A stretch of DNA of 64,000 nt from Buddleja alternifolia (taxonomy: Eukaryota > Streptophyta > Magnoliopsida > Lamiales > Scrophulariaceae). Where the stretch lies: contig CM033391.1 of assembly GCA_019426215.1 (NCBI GenBank), positions 20,262,708 through 20,326,707 on the forward strand, written 5' to 3'. Below the pieces are notes generated by a model. It had not been told where the DNA came from. It searched no databases and worked only from the letters and a program-made list of their open reading frames with translations. Shown one piece after another: positions 1 to 14,000 of this stretch (positions within the stretch are counted from its first letter, which is position 1; every line of letters starts with the position of its first letter). The position numbers and the translations under genes were made by a program.

Positions 1-1090
1 TTTGGTGAAATTAATTCAAGGACTGGTTAGTTATATAGAATAATTAATCTAGCCTGTGGGGGTTTATTGCTAGCTTGACAACGAGCCTGGGGGTCACACA
101 TATAACTTAGTGTAGTACCTATTGGCTAATTAATTCTTTGAGAATTATGGTGGGATTAATTAATTGGATTTAATTAATCAAAGGAAAAAGGAGTTTATTT
201 AACTTGTTAATTAATAGTCCTATAATTTAATATTAGGATATTAAATTGGGAAAGACTAATTAATTAATTAGGGGAAAGAAAATAAAATAATATATATGTA
301 AATATACATAGTGCACGTGGGGCGTGTGAATTGTGTATATGTGGATTTGGTGGAAAGATTTATCTTGCCCACCAAGTTTGTTAGATATATATATATATAT
401 AGTAATTAATATTCTATAAATATATTTATTAGGATCTTTAATAGGTTAAAGTAACTAATTAATAAGGAAGAATCCTATTAGATATATGTTAGGATATTAT
501 TAGATATGGTAATCTCTAGTTAGTTGGAAAGGAGTCCAACTATTTTTGGAGAGAGAATAAAAGAAAAGAGATAATGTCATATATATATTCGAACGCCTCT
601 CTCCTAATTTTTAGGGAGAGGGAGGCATGTGATACACCTTTACCCTAGGTGAACTCTATATATATGTTTGTATTTCACCTCTTTTTTAGGGTACAAACTA
701 ATGAATGAATGGAAAAAGTGATTTTGAGTTAGTTTTTGAAAAGAAAAATATTTTTTGAGAAAAACACTTTTTTATTATTCTCTCCCAACATTTTCTTTCA
801 CTTTAATTCTTCAAACTCATGTGTTGAGTGCGAAGAACACTTAAATAATTCCAAATTCTTTTTCCTAAAAAGCCAAGATTCGATATTGTCCTTGCTAGCA
901 TTGGTGGAGATAATTGAGAGTACAAGCTAGGTTGTGGATACATCTCAGAGGCGCAACGCTTGGGGCGCTAGGGCAAACCAATTCGAAAATTGTAGCAGGG
1001 AGTAGCTTAAAAAGACGTTGCTGCTTTGAGGTTTACAAGAGGTAAACATGTGTAAACTAATCTCTAGGATAGTTTTAGAATACGATGGTA
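1..1090 (+). repeat. Fragment of a long-LTR-type repeat, cut by the window edge
   Basis: AT-rich, non-coding sequence rich in TTAATTAA words. It resembles in wording and order the 9075-9960 segment and the reverse complement of 32600-33590: a phrase with GGGGGTCACAC, then TTAATTAATT-rich stretches, then a 5'UTR-like part. I infer a remnant of the same long-LTR family. A short open frame at 736-930 looks accidental. The left end is outside the window, so no terminal dinucleotide or target duplication can be checked. Confidence 0.4.
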
Positions 1091-1126
1091 CAATGTCGAC
1101 CTAGCCCTAATTTTGGGGATTCTGCT

Positions 1127-2018
1127 TTATTTTTTAAAATTATATGTATTACGCTGCGCCGGTATCCCCGGCGGTTGTACTGATTCCAATAAAAGGAAAC
1201 ATACCAAGTCACCTTCAAGTGCAGACCCCAGGGTAGCGCCGACCTTGGTGGATTTCTCTGGATTACCTGGTACTAACTGTACCGTCTTCAGGCTTTCAAC
1301 TGTCTCTCCACGGTTGTTGCTATCGTCTTTCAAGATCTTACTTGGTTTGCCTTCCACGTGGGCCACCATGTCAATTTCTATTAATTCACTCCCGATGTCT
1401 GGCTCCGAGTCACTCCGCTTCCTTTTGAGTGAGGCAAGGGCATTGGAACAATATTCTCTAGTCAGTCGTTTGTCCCCTACGACTTCTCCTATTCCGCTGG
1501 GAGTTGGGAACTTAACCTTCAAGTAGAAAGTAGAGATAGTAGCTTGGAAGAGGTTCAAGCTTGGCCTCCCCAGTATAACATTATACTTGGAGGGGGCTTT
1601 AACCACTAGAAATTTCACCTCCTTGGTCACACGTTTAGGGAACGTACCAAAAGATAGCGGCAGGGTCACCTCCTCCCAGTGCATCTACCGATTCGCCAGT
1701 GAAGCCGATGAGTTGGGTTTTAACCGCTTGGACTTTGGCTCCATCACTAGACAACAATGTGAAGGTGTCGAAGAAGATGATATCTGCAGAGCTCCCACTA
1801 TCAATGAGAACTTTGCATACCCAGGAATCTGCGATGGTGACTGAGACCACTAAAGCTTCGTTTTTAGAGGGGATTCGGCTTTTCAAATCCCGAGCTCCGA
1901 ACATAATGCTTTGTGTTTCAGGCTCCATATGATTGCTATGCTTACCTGAGTCAGTGGCTACCGCCAGAGGCATATGATGAGTAATTACATATACCCTTTT
2001 GGTAAGGGGTGGATTCAC
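1127..2018 (-). pseudogene. Ty3/gypsy retropepsin-region fragment (frameshifted)
   Basis: Read on the minus strand, two overlapping frames (1635-2018 and 1127-1684) make one aspartic-protease region of a plant Ty3/gypsy polyprotein. The active-site motif LIDSGSSADI is in the first frame. The family-typical YNVILGRPSLN motif, which follows the protease in Tat/Athila-type plant elements, is in the second. The frames join at about 1675-1684, where a small indel in a purine-rich run shifts the reading. No reverse transcriptase or integrase follows, so this is a truncated relic with no expected function. Lineage within gypsy is uncertain. Confidence 0.85.
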
Positions 2019-2555
2019 TACTGGTGTCCTCTGAGAAGCCTACCGCTCGCATTTGCAAGCTACCCTTATCATATTGCTGCTATTACGTTGATCGCTGATA
2101 TTACGTGCTTGATCTCTAGTCTGCATGCTTAGTGGTCGAACGGAGGTTCCCACAGAAGGCGCCAATCTGATGATGGTAAAAATTGTCAGACAGTAAATGT
2201 CACGTGATTGACCATGTGGGGTAGTGGAATCGATCCAATGCACGACAAACTAGGTTGGGGGTTGGTTAATGTATAGACTGCACTTGGCTTTAGCGAGGTG
2301 CCTACGTACCCGATGAATTGGAATCAAGTCAATTCGTAGTTCTTTTGTTGAGTTACTCTCAATAGCCAATGAATTTTTACCTTTTTATTGGCTTTGGGAC
2401 TAATAAGATAGCCCAATTATTTTTAGTGGGTCGTCAGTCCTTTTTGAGCTTGACTAGTGTGTCGCTCGCTAACTTTATCCTATGGGCGGCACCCCGGACC
2501 CTATTCGGTGGCGTGTTTAATTGTAGTAATGCCCTTAGACATTTTTAGAGTGCAT
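2019..2555 (-). repeat. Gypsy-associated non-coding remnant
   Basis: Non-coding continuation of the gypsy fragment. On the minus strand it contains GGGTACGTAGGCACCTCG (about 2295-2312), a wording common in LTR or leader regions of plant Tat-type gypsy elements. No intact LTR ends or target duplications were found. Confidence 0.35.
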
Positions 2556-3683
2556 CAATGTGTAAGTCCATACTATTTTTCTTAAAATATGGAAGGAGGG
2601 AATAACCCTTGAGAGAAAAGTTCATAAGGAAGTCCCTGTATGGGTTAAGTTACGTCATCTTTCGGATGAATATTGGACTTTGGATGGGCTTAGTATGGTT
2701 GCAAGTGCAGTTGGACGGCACACTACTCGGATGCATTTACACTATCAATGGAACATATAGACTATGCTAGGGGTATGTGTAATGATGATTGTTAATGCGG
2801 AATTCCCTAGCAACATGTTTATGTTTTTCCCTCACATAGTGATGACTACAATGGTACCTGCAAAATCGATATCGACAATTGGCAGATTGTAAAAAGAAAG
2901 AAAGCAGTACCCAAAAGTAGATATGGGGCCTCAATATCGAACTCCAAGCAAACTGGGCAATATTCTAGAGAATGAAAATAAGGACTTCATTCCTACTTCA
3001 AACTCATTTGCAGGCCTTATGAATGAGTTGCTTGGTGGTTCCAATGCCTCGGGTAAAGGTCCTATTTGCAATTTAGTTAGTGAAAATGTGATTAAATGAT
3101 CTTATGCTTCTTGTGAGTTTGATTGCGAGTTCGCAATAGCCGACAAGCTTTTATTTCTTTAGTTGTGCTTTTGTGTCTCGGGTTATTGACGTGCTTCTGC
3201 GTGATTCTAGCTTTGCTGATTCTTTTCTTTGTTGTTGGTGTGGAGCATAGCCTCGTGCTACTATATTTTTTTATTTATGTCGTCTTTTAATTGAATTTTT
3301 TGTATATCCTTGAGGGATACATTACTCAGATGTTTGCGTTTGGGTTTGGACGTGATTATCCGGGTTTTGGGAGGTGGCATGTTTTTTATTCTTTGAGTTG
3401 TGATTTATATGAAGGTGGTTATTGGATTTGAAGAAAGATTGGCACTTTGAGGATTTTCAGTGAGCTCTTTTTGGAGAGGCCATGTATTGCCTTGTTGGGC
3501 AGTGATATTTATAGGTGAGACTTTGTTTAGACATAGTTCGAGAGTAGTAGTTTTTTGTTTGTTCGTTCGTTCGATTTTGTTTTCTAGGTAGTTTATCTAG
3601 ATTGGCTCATTTTAGGAGAATTTCTTTATATGATGTAAATTTTCACCTTTTTATTTATGAAATTGAATTTTCCAAAAAAATAC
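2556..3683 (+). pseudogene. Deleted LINE: ORF1 (DUF4283-like) fragment and 3' end
   Basis: Around 2600-2730 the plus strand reads VPVWVKLRHLSDEYW followed by DGLSMVASAVG, a pattern known from the N-terminal DUF4283 domain of plant LINE ORF1 proteins. ARGMCN/VCVMMIV-like residues follow after a frame change. A later stretch (about 2990-3100) reads NSFAGLMNELLGGSNASG, which looks like an ORF1 C-terminus. No endonuclease or reverse transcriptase follows. From 3120 the sequence is T-rich and resembles a LINE 3' tail, ending in a short A-run at 3674-3680. I infer a LINE copy that lost its middle. Confidence 0.55.
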
Positions 3684-5076
3684 TCTTTTTTCTTTCAACT
3701 TATTTTAGTTTACTAATTGGTTTGATATTTTTTGGCAACTTACTAATGTAGATTCATCTGCATTGAATAATAATATTGCTCATAAAGTAAATCAAAACTC
3801 GGCATTTGTTTTTTATTTTCTAAAAACTATTCAAATTGGAATAAATTCGAATTTTAACTTCATTATCAAGATCTTGACAAGTTTTTAAAGAAATCATTTA
3901 TTTAAAATAAATTAAAAGTTACAAATACATCCTCTTTCATATGAAAAATTACATTCACCCTCTCAAGGCCAACGTAGAAACTTTAGAAAATATTTTTGAT
4001 GATGGCAGCAAGTTCCATTAGTTTTCTAATGGAAGGAGATGACTGTAAGATTTTATTACAAGAGAGGATATTTGTTACGTGTTCAAAATAAGTAGATTGG
4101 ACTGTAATTATACTAAGTAAAAAGGGGTAATTAATGTAATTATCCCTTCTAAATATAAATGGAAAACGCACATTATAACCAATGCATAGTAAGCATCGAT
4201 TTCCTGTATTTTGCCTGCAAAATATCAAGTACAGCATAACAATCACCCTAATATGTCACAGTAGAATCATTTCTATTTCTTTCTTACTATTTTTTTCTCT
4301 TTCCCATTTTTTTTTATCTATCTTGCTACAAAATTCTCTCATTACATAGACATGGTTGGGCTAAAGTGTTCTTATAATAATATTTTATGTGAGTTTTGTG
4401 TATTGGTTTTGCCAAAAATAAGTAAATTTAAATGTAAAATCATTCTTTCAAACTAAATGATTCATGTTGGTCAAGTACAATTTTGTACAGTTGGGTCAAT
4501 AATTGAAAAATTGTAGTTACACTTTAAAAAACTGCACTTTTGATAGCATTGAAAAAGAGCTTGAGACCAAACTATAATTATAAAGTAACGACCACATGCA
4601 AGTCAGGGACTCGTTCCATCCAAAAATCAATGGGAGGGTCTAAAAAAGCAAGCGTATTCAACGTACAAAATTAAATATGCACTGTCCACGAAGCGTAAGA
4701 CAAAAAAAAAAAAAGGTCACCTTCAAAATAAAAGTGAAATTTTGTCAAATCAAACCGCTAACAATAGAAAAAAGTATAAAAATAAAGCTATACACCACAC
4801 GAAAAAAGGAGAAAGTGTACTAAATAAAACATATATACTTACGTACACATAAGCAAATGTTAAAATTTGAAGAAAAGTAAACCAGCAACTATATATCTAT
4901 ACCTTCTCACCAAGACAACCAAAATCACTGGATAGTCTAATGTAGAGTACAAAATTAAGAGCACGTAAAGTCGTCTTGGATGAGATAATTAAATCTTTAT
5001 TCCTCAATTTTCTTGATAATTGAAATTGAAAAAAAAATAATGGATATAAAACATACAAAAATTAGATCAATAGACT
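3684..5076. other. Spacer downstream of the tetraspanin gene, with a possible small MITE
   Basis: No gene is visible. Between about 3915 and 4148 lies a possible MITE: its right end, read on the minus strand, starts AGGGATAATTAC, identical to the left end of the MITE in ENO1 intron 4, and both continue into C-rich CCCTC/CCCCTT wording. Only one terminus is clear. The open frame at 3983-4246 falls inside this repeat and is judged fortuitous. The last few hundred bases should hold the tetraspanin 3'UTR; no decisive polyadenylation site was identified. Confidence 0.4.
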
Positions 5077-8000
5077 TCAAGGATAGTAGCCTCCTCTGTA
5101 CTTTTGATATCGCTGGTCTGTGTTATTGTCCTTAGCACAACATGCAGTCATCAAAACGATGTTAACGAAAATGATAACAAAAAAAGTGATAAGACTTGTA
5201 AACCTCCATTTTTTGCGCATGTCATCTAGAAACGAAGCCTTGCATCTCTCGCAATCATAGCACAGTTGTTTCTGTGTATTGCTCCATGCATTGCAATCCC
5301 GATCGGTCAGTGCTGGACTCGATTCTGGGACAATCCAGTATGTTGCATTTTGGAGCTTGAATCCACAGTACTCTGGCGGCGTGCAGCAACCCCACTATAT
5401 ACATTACATAATACACTTTCTTGTTACTAAATGGATGAATTTAAGAAAAGAGAGACTTGCAAAATTGGTTTTGAATTACAATTTTTAACCAAATTAAGCC
5501 ATTTGTGTAAGTGGATCGAATTTAATGTTGTGAGATTTATCTGATTTAACTTAATCTACATTGAGAATTAAAGAACTTAGTGTATTTAATTATCCAAAAC
5601 CAATCTTGAGCGAGTGAGAATTTAATGTCAAATTGAGCTACTTGAAATAATAGTTGAAATTGAAAAATAGTAGGAATATGATATATATTATGAATGATCT
5701 AGCCCACTTTGGTTGTTGGGAAGACTTTAGGCTACTAAATGAAGTCAAGATTCACACTTAAGTTTGGATGTGAAGGGGTTTACCAATAATTTTTAGAAGT
5801 AGGATGGCGAACGTCCTAGTGGTTTGGGTCGAAGGCCCACACGTTCGACCAACAGGTTTGGGCCGCTTGTATACGGCCAGTCCCGTATATATTTTCTTAT
5901 AAAAAATAACTAAAATTATGAAACTTTTTTCTTTCCAATCTGCTCGTGACAAGCAATACAACTTAGTGTGAGACATGTGGTGTAATTATAGATGACTTAG
6001 GAAACGTTGCATGTCAAGGACCAAATGAACATTTCTGGCTGTAGAATTAGTGATCGTGATTATATGATCGGACCTATGTGTTTGTCAAGTTAGCAACTGA
6101 ATGGACAGACAAACACGTTAATATAATTAATGGCACCTATTCCAACTGATTGTGCCTCATTTAACCAAATATTTTAACAATCATAAATAAGCTTATTAGA
6201 ATCAAATACTTTCTTTTGGTTTTAAATATTCAAGTGATACTCTTGTAAAGTTATGACTCTAGTTTTCAAAGAGAGTTCATAAAAATGTCTTGTTCGATGG
6301 TCTTGAGATTTGCAATGCTGCTATCTTAATAAGTAAATTGTTGAATCTTACGAGATAGTTGCCTAATATGTAAGCATCCACATGGGTCAATCTTATCTTA
6401 AAACAGAACAAAGCTCAAACCTAGACTGTTAGTATCTTTATCTAATTGCATAACCACGATCATATTTCTAACAAATATCTTAAGAAGAATTTGATACTGT
6501 ATTGCAATAAAAATGACACCATATATCGTTTATGAAAGAGTTAGGTGCCCGGGGCGCCATTTGTAAGGCGTAGTAGCCGACTCTTTAAACAGTCTTATAT
6601 TGTATTTTGTCAAGTTATTTAATGAAAGGCATATTCTTCTTTATCTTATCATTCTATACAATTAGATAAAGTCCCCTAGATCACACTTAAGCTATGAGAT
6701 GTGTTTGGTATCGGGGATGCTAATCATGGAATACGTCTCTAAGGTTGTTGTCTTAAAGATGTTCCAAGTCATAGAATCATTGAGATAGGGATATCAATGA
6801 CTCGTAAAGACTTGCACGTACAATGCACACTCTTGGAGAGTGTATCCTATTCCATGGATACCGATACGATGTACATCAGTGCATGTACGTGGATTCTCGT
6901 TGGGATCGAGTAAACTGAACAATCCCGCCGAGATTTCATATTGGAGTCAATGTTGAATTTGGAATCTCCTCGGTTACGTAGGCGTAAGATTGGTCCTCAT
7001 GACTTGAGGCACCATTGGTCGTCTCGTGCATCGCCCACTGTGCTTAGATTTGTCACACGATTCCAGGGGAGTCATAAAGTGGGGCATATTGGGTCCAATC
7101 TGGTTATGTACGGAGGCGCTGTTAAGATTATGCCCTCAGATGCCATAGAGGATAGAATGTATAGCGCATATATCTTGTATTGAACTTAAACTCTTCTTAA
7201 ATAAAAGGCATTATTGAGTTTTCACTTAATTCTTATCTGCATCTATAAGTTGTGTAAAACGTTTTGTTCATGTTTTCAGTGCAATCCCTCTACTTCCTAT
7301 GGGATAGGAAGATTGGCACTAGAGAGATCGATTTTGATTACTAAAATAAGTTCGCAAGTAGGATATTAAGATTGTAGACACGTCAGTGGAACTGATATGT
7401 TCGAACACGACTCGCATCGGTTCTGTCACATGGGTTTTCGCTCTGTGACTGTCAATGACGGAACTGATTATGCGTAATAGGTATATGTGAACCTTTGACC
7501 TAAAGTATCAGGCTGAAGATGCACTTGTGACGTCAAGTCTTTCACTAGAGTAGTTAGACCCAATTCACCCTTTGGTGGGATCAACCTCGAAATGCGGACT
7601 TGATGGGCAAGTGGTAATCTTAGCAGATATCTAATATGGGATTTGTTCTCTCATAAGTGAATGAGTATGTACCCTATGTAATTATAGATAAATAGAGATC
7701 AAAGTCTTTGGCCAAAGCAAACGAGATGATTGTGCTTGGCACTAAATCGATCTCAATGATCTCGTATTTATTATGATTTATACCTATGGTCAAGTCCAAT
7801 GAGTTTGACATAACCATGACTCTCACTTGACTAGGGAACGTGAACAAAGGGTTTATACATATACGGTATTTACGATTGGAAGGTTTCGGAATGATCCTAT
7901 CATTCGTTTTCGTTTGGGTTACGTAGTGGGCCACGTGACTGGCTAGGTGTTACCCACTTCCTTTAGTTTCCTCTCATTGCCAAACGAAACGAACCTAAAG

Positions 8001-11000
8001 AGTTGCGCTAAATGATTGACAAAGAAAAATGAAGAAAAAAGAATTTTTATTATTTCTTATGGGAGTTTTAATTTATTGGATAAATTAAATAATTAATTAT
8101 TCATTAGATGAAAAAATTAATTATAATGATAAGATTAATTATTAATTAATTTCCTTGTGAAATATATTAATGAATTAATTTATCTAATTCATTTGGTTAT
8201 TCAATTAATTTATTTATTTATTGAATATAATAAATTATTAATTGAAATAAGAAATTAATTAAACAAAATAAATCCCGGGGCTAAATAAGGAGTCCAATTG
8301 GACGCCTATGAGGCCTCAAAGTGGCATCTTTGAGAGGCCACATATTAGGGCTCTTTTGTTTTGTCTTGTTCAATAAGTCATGAGGTATATAAGGACTCTT
8401 TGACTTAGAACAAGAAAGAAGAAGAATACACAACTCTCATAACTCTCAAAAAGAAAGAAAAATATTCCTCCCCTTCTCTATACCTAGCCGTCAACCATAG
8501 AGAATGAAGAAAGGGGAATTTTCGTTTATTGAACCGTGCGTGACGATTTAGAGACGACGTATTTTTGTTGTTCGGATCAAGTTCAAGTATGAAGAATCAA
8601 ATCAAAGGATTGAAGATTTGGAAGCTTCAATATTTCGAGTTTGGAGAAGAAGAAGTTTTTCTCCTTCATCATATTCATATTAACGAGTAAGTTTTATTCG
8701 TTATACGCTTTTAGATTCAATTATGCGAATTAGAGTACCAATTGGGCTTTCGTTTTAATTTTTGAAATCCCTTTCGTTGCGTTTATGCTTTTTCTAACGA
8801 AACCCAACAGGCGCGTGAGTGCCAAGAGAGAATCCATCAATGATCATTAGCATCGGCGCTTATCCTATGTACTTCACAGTGTATTGACCATGGGAACCTC
8901 CGGCCGGAGTCGTATCAATAAGGAAGCGCAATGTTTCCTCGCTTGATTGATAAATTGCGCAGAGTTACTGGGATTTCGACTGACATCCAAGTCCTAGATT
9001 CGATCGGAATATTTGATGGAAGGATTTCACTTATGCGAAAATCGTAATGCGGAAAGGTCACCTAATAATCGTTCATGGCTAGGTCTTCTTGGCGCGTGGC
9101 TAGTACTAACCTTGATTTGTAGGAGCCATGAATTAATCGGTAATTAATTCTTGGTCGGATTAAAATACTTGGAGTAATTAAATCTAGCAATGAAAATTGC
9201 AAAGGCACAACGGGGTTGTGTTCCTACTACTAGTACGTGAACGAACCTACAATGGGGTTACACACTTACTCAAGAAAGTTCAATTGCTATGTGAATATTA
9301 ATCCGGTTTAGGGTTAAAGTGAAATTGATTAATGAGATTAATTGATTAAGTGGAAGACATTTCAATTAGTAGGCTTGGGAAAATAATTGTTCTATTAATT
9401 AATCTTGGAGATTAATCATTAACAAAAATTATTATTATTATCCGAGAATTTATTTAAGCTACTAATTGTACTATTAATTAATCATGAGGATTATTTAATT
9501 AACAAGTCTTGGAAGACTTGAGAGCCATTTTAGTTAAGTTGGACATAATTAAATGAAGTCACAAGATTCAAATTCAAAGCTAGTCAAAGTTGATAGTGAT
9601 ATTTTTGGAAAGAAGAAGAAAATGGAAACTACTTTTCTTACAAATGGGGTGGTATATGGGAGTTGCCAAAATGAGGAGAAGCAAGTCTTCTCCTCTCTCT
9701 AACCCTATGTGGCCGAAATTTGAGGCCATTATAAGAGGGTCTCTTGCTCCTCTTTCATTTTTGATGAAAACTAAAAGGAAAAAAAAAGCTTTGAGCTTAG
9801 TACTTCCTCTCTAGAGTTTTCTTCTAGCTTCTCTTGTGCTTCTTGAAGACTTTCTTCCATAGAACTTCTTCTTGAAGATTAGTTATAGAAGATTATCTTC
9901 CATAGATATTTCTTCTAGTAACTCTTCTTGTCTTCCACCTTTCACTACATAGACTCCATTTCCTTAAAGCATATATCTAGCTAATCTTTTGCTTAAGGTA
10001 TGAACTTGCTTGAGGTATATCCTTGTGGAGGCTTCTTTCTTTTGCAGCTTATGGTGGTTTGATTCGAATCCCTCCATGTTGAGGTGAGGTTCGAAAATGA
10101 GAGCCAAAGTTTTTGGTGTGGTTTTCCTTGTGTTGTGGTTATACACCCTCACTTTAATAAAACCTCAAATCTTGTCATCGGTTTAAAATCCCTTTACTCA
10201 TATTTTAGTTTTTGTTGTGCATTACTTCGACCCCCCTAGCTTGGGATGCTATTATATATGTATTTTACATACTTTATTTCTTCTGTTGTGCCAGCATCTC
10301 TTGTGGGGGCATACTGATCCTTACAGTTTACCCATGTCCTAGTTCATGGGAGAGATCAGAAAGGTTCTCCACTTGTGATTTCAAGAGATGGAAACCAAAT
10401 ATGCTATTTTATCTTACTACCTTCAACCTAGCGATGTTCTTAGTGAATATGCTTATAGTATCTGAGGAAGAAACTAATCATTGGATGAGAGCAACATTTG
10501 AGCATTGTCGCAGTGAAATTCTATGCAAGAATTATATCTTAGATGAATTGAATAACACAATGTTCAATTTCTACAGTTTGGTTAAAACTACAAAGGTTCT
10601 TTGAGAGTGATTTGACAAGTACAAAACAAAGGAGTTTGACTTGAATGAATTTCTAGTTGGAAAGCTCAAGGCTAGATGATTGAGTCCAAGACTGTGATGA
10701 GTCAACACATGAGTTTCCTACTATTTTGCACAAGCGCATGCAAAACATATAAGGTTCAGTAAACTCTTTCAGGTAAAAACTATGATCGAGAAGCTGCCAT
10801 CTTCATGGAAGGAATTCCAGATTTCATGAAGCATAAACATAAGAAAATGGGATTCAGAGCTTTGATCGCTCACCTAGAATTGAAGAAGACAATCAATATC
10901 TAACAAGAAGTTGATCACGGGCACGAAGTTGAAACTGATTGATGTACTACATGTACAAATATCCAAAAAAAAATTGCTAATTGGTTTCATTACTTGTCAA

Positions 11001-14000
11001 AAGAGTGTTTAAATTGAGTCCGATATGTTTGATCTTATAAAAATGAGTAGTTTTAGGCAAAGGTTATATAGCCAAAGAACTATTTAAGATGAATGTAATG
11101 CATGTATTTTGAAAGTTTGAAAGTGGTAATATTACATCTTCAACTTACTTGATTGAATGTCAAGTTTATGGCATGTCACTTTGAGATGTGCTTCTAAAAC
11201 TAATTTACAATACTATTCGGATTTGAACTTTGTTCAAACTAGAGGTCATAAAAAGTATTTTATTACTTTTAGTGATGATTGTACATGATACTATTATTTG
11301 TACTTTTTAAAATATGGATATGAAGCACTAGAAGTTGTTTAAACATTACAAGAACAAGGTTAATCAACTGTGGAGATGAATCAAAGTTATTTGTAGTGGC
11401 AGAGACGGAAAACACGGAGTATCATTTGATGAATTTTGCTCAATATCTAGTGTTAATCAAATTATTGCTCTTCACTCACCACAATACAGTTAATCAAATT
11501 ATTGCTCCTCACTCACCACAGCCGAACTGTATTGCTAAACATAACAACCGCACTCTTACAGAGATTATGTATGCTATTTTGACTAATTCTAGAGTGCCCA
11601 ATAATTTGTGGAGGGAGGCTACCATTTCATATAGTCACATTCTTTGACAAGACATTATACGAAATTAGGACGTGTTATGAAAATGCCATATGTCTCTCTC
11701 AAAAATAAATGGAAGCGTGGGGGTATTTTGTAGAGGTCGAATTACCTAATGCTAAACATGTTAAAATATGGTTTAGGACCATTGATTCCATATTAATTGG
11801 TTATCACAAGAGTGATGCATATTGATTTCTTATTAATAAACCAAGGAAACTTGATGTACATGAAAGTACAATCATTGAATTGAGAAATATTCTAAAAAAA
11901 AGAATGAAGTTGAATTCTTGTAAAGAAACGAGTCTGCTAATGGTGCTCATCAAAGTAAAGGAGAACTAATGCATGGTAAGAGGACTAAGACGTTGGTATG
12001 GACATTCTAACATATATGTTAGAAAATGAATTTAAAACATTCAGGGAAAATATTGTTAAGTCGAGAAGCTCTATCTTGAAAAGAGCCTGTCAACAGAGAA
12101 ATAATATCTCATGTAAAGAATCATATATGTGAGTTGATATATTTCAACTGGCTAATAAGTTGTTGCGATGTAAATGGATATTCAAAAGGAAATATAAGGC
12201 AAGTGGTTCTTATAACGTGTATAAGACTCGATTGATAGCTTGTATACACAAACAAAAAGTTTGATTTCCCTTGACCATTGAATGGTATTGATGAGATTTC
12301 AAGATGTCTAAAGTAATGACCACTAAAAGGTATTAATGAGAGTTCTTAGATATCTACGAAAGATTTACCGTAAATTATAGATTATATTATAAGATTCTCA
12401 AGTTTTTGGTTTAATAGAACATTGATAGGTGTGAGATTTATGTGTTTTAGAGCCCCATATTACTGTGATTTATATTGGTTTATTGCATGATTTATGCCAC
12501 ATATGCTTATAATTTGTGTGTTTATTGAGTAAAGGTTGGAAATCATAGACAATCGAGGAAAATCGGCCGTAAAACAGTATTACAGAATGATTAAAAACCG
12601 AATGTGATGAAGTTTCCTTCTACAAAATTTTATAGCTATGTCTTATCTTCACGTGACAACTTGAATCACCCAAATCCGATGTTTGTGGCTGCGTAAAAAA
12701 ACAATCTGGTACTTTACCGCACAGACGAACGTGAGACAATTGAACGTTTGAGCATCCGTCCGGCCAGGAAAAGTCAACTTTTAATGAAGGAAGTCAGTGC
12801 TCGAACGTGGAAAAAGTGCAACATTCGAACGTCGTGATCGGCAGCAGCAGTTTTAAAAATTTTCAATTCTAATTCAAGTTGGAGTCTTCCTTTCCACCCT
12901 TATATATACCAGATCATTTCTCTAGGATTTGTAAGATGTTTTAGGTCAGAAATAGAGTAGTTTTTACATAGATTAGTTATGAAGATTTTCACAAACCCTT
13001 GAAAGTGAAGAAATCAAGAAGCATGAAAAAGATGAAAATCGAAATTCAACCATCAATATGAGTGGGAGTTTTCTTAGATTAGATTCGTTTTATCTATGAA
13101 TATGAATCTTTATTTAAGTTTTTCTCTTTTATATTCCATGATGAACTAGACTTTGTAGACTAAGGCCATGTTGAGGCTAAATAATGATATTTTAGTTATA
13201 AATTATATTTTTCATAGTAGTTCTATTGTTGTTTTGTGTCTTGATCTTGTTTGAATGCTTATGTGTTTGGCCAACATATGCATGATTTATTGCTTAAATT
13301 ATTCATTCGGGAGAAGGAATTTAAGGTGCAAAAAGGATCATCACATAATCATAAACAGGAATTGCCCTAGACATAGGTAAAGATTCTCAGTTAGCAGGAT
13401 TTATCCGGGGAAGTTAATGCATGTTTATTAATCAGTCTTCCAAATAGAGATATTACGGGATCCATTAATTAAACATAGGTTTGTTAGCGAGGGATCAGTT
13501 AATGAACATAAAAGGAAAGTCTACCTTAGCAACATTAGTCTAATAATATGATAACATATTCATAACCAAAGTTGATTAATTTGTGTCAATGCATGTGCTT
13601 TAGTTGCTCTCTTCCGTAGCTATCTTGTTTTTGTCATCTTATTTACATTATCTTGTGTACGCATCGTTTCTAGTTTATTTAAATTATCAACCGTAAACCT
13701 TTAGTTAATTATTTATTTTTTAGTTTAAGTTTGCTTGCTTTAAATTCAAAAATCTAAAATACAAGTCTCTGTGGAATCGAGAATACGGACTTATTGTCCA
13801 TTTTATTGCTACACACGACCAGTCCACTTGCTTTGCAAGCACGTGAGAATTTCTCGTGTCAAACATCTAAATTATGAGGATTTGGTAAAATACTTAGGAG
13901 TTAACTCTTTCCCATTCGTTAGGTAAACAAGAGTTTCCTGCATGTAGCAAGGTTAACTATACTTTGATGACTCCTATGCTATCGTTTGGAGTAAGCCAAA

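Noticed and set aside
3983..4246. 87-codon minus-strand frame
   Set aside because: It falls in a MITE-like repeat, with no domain and no gene context.
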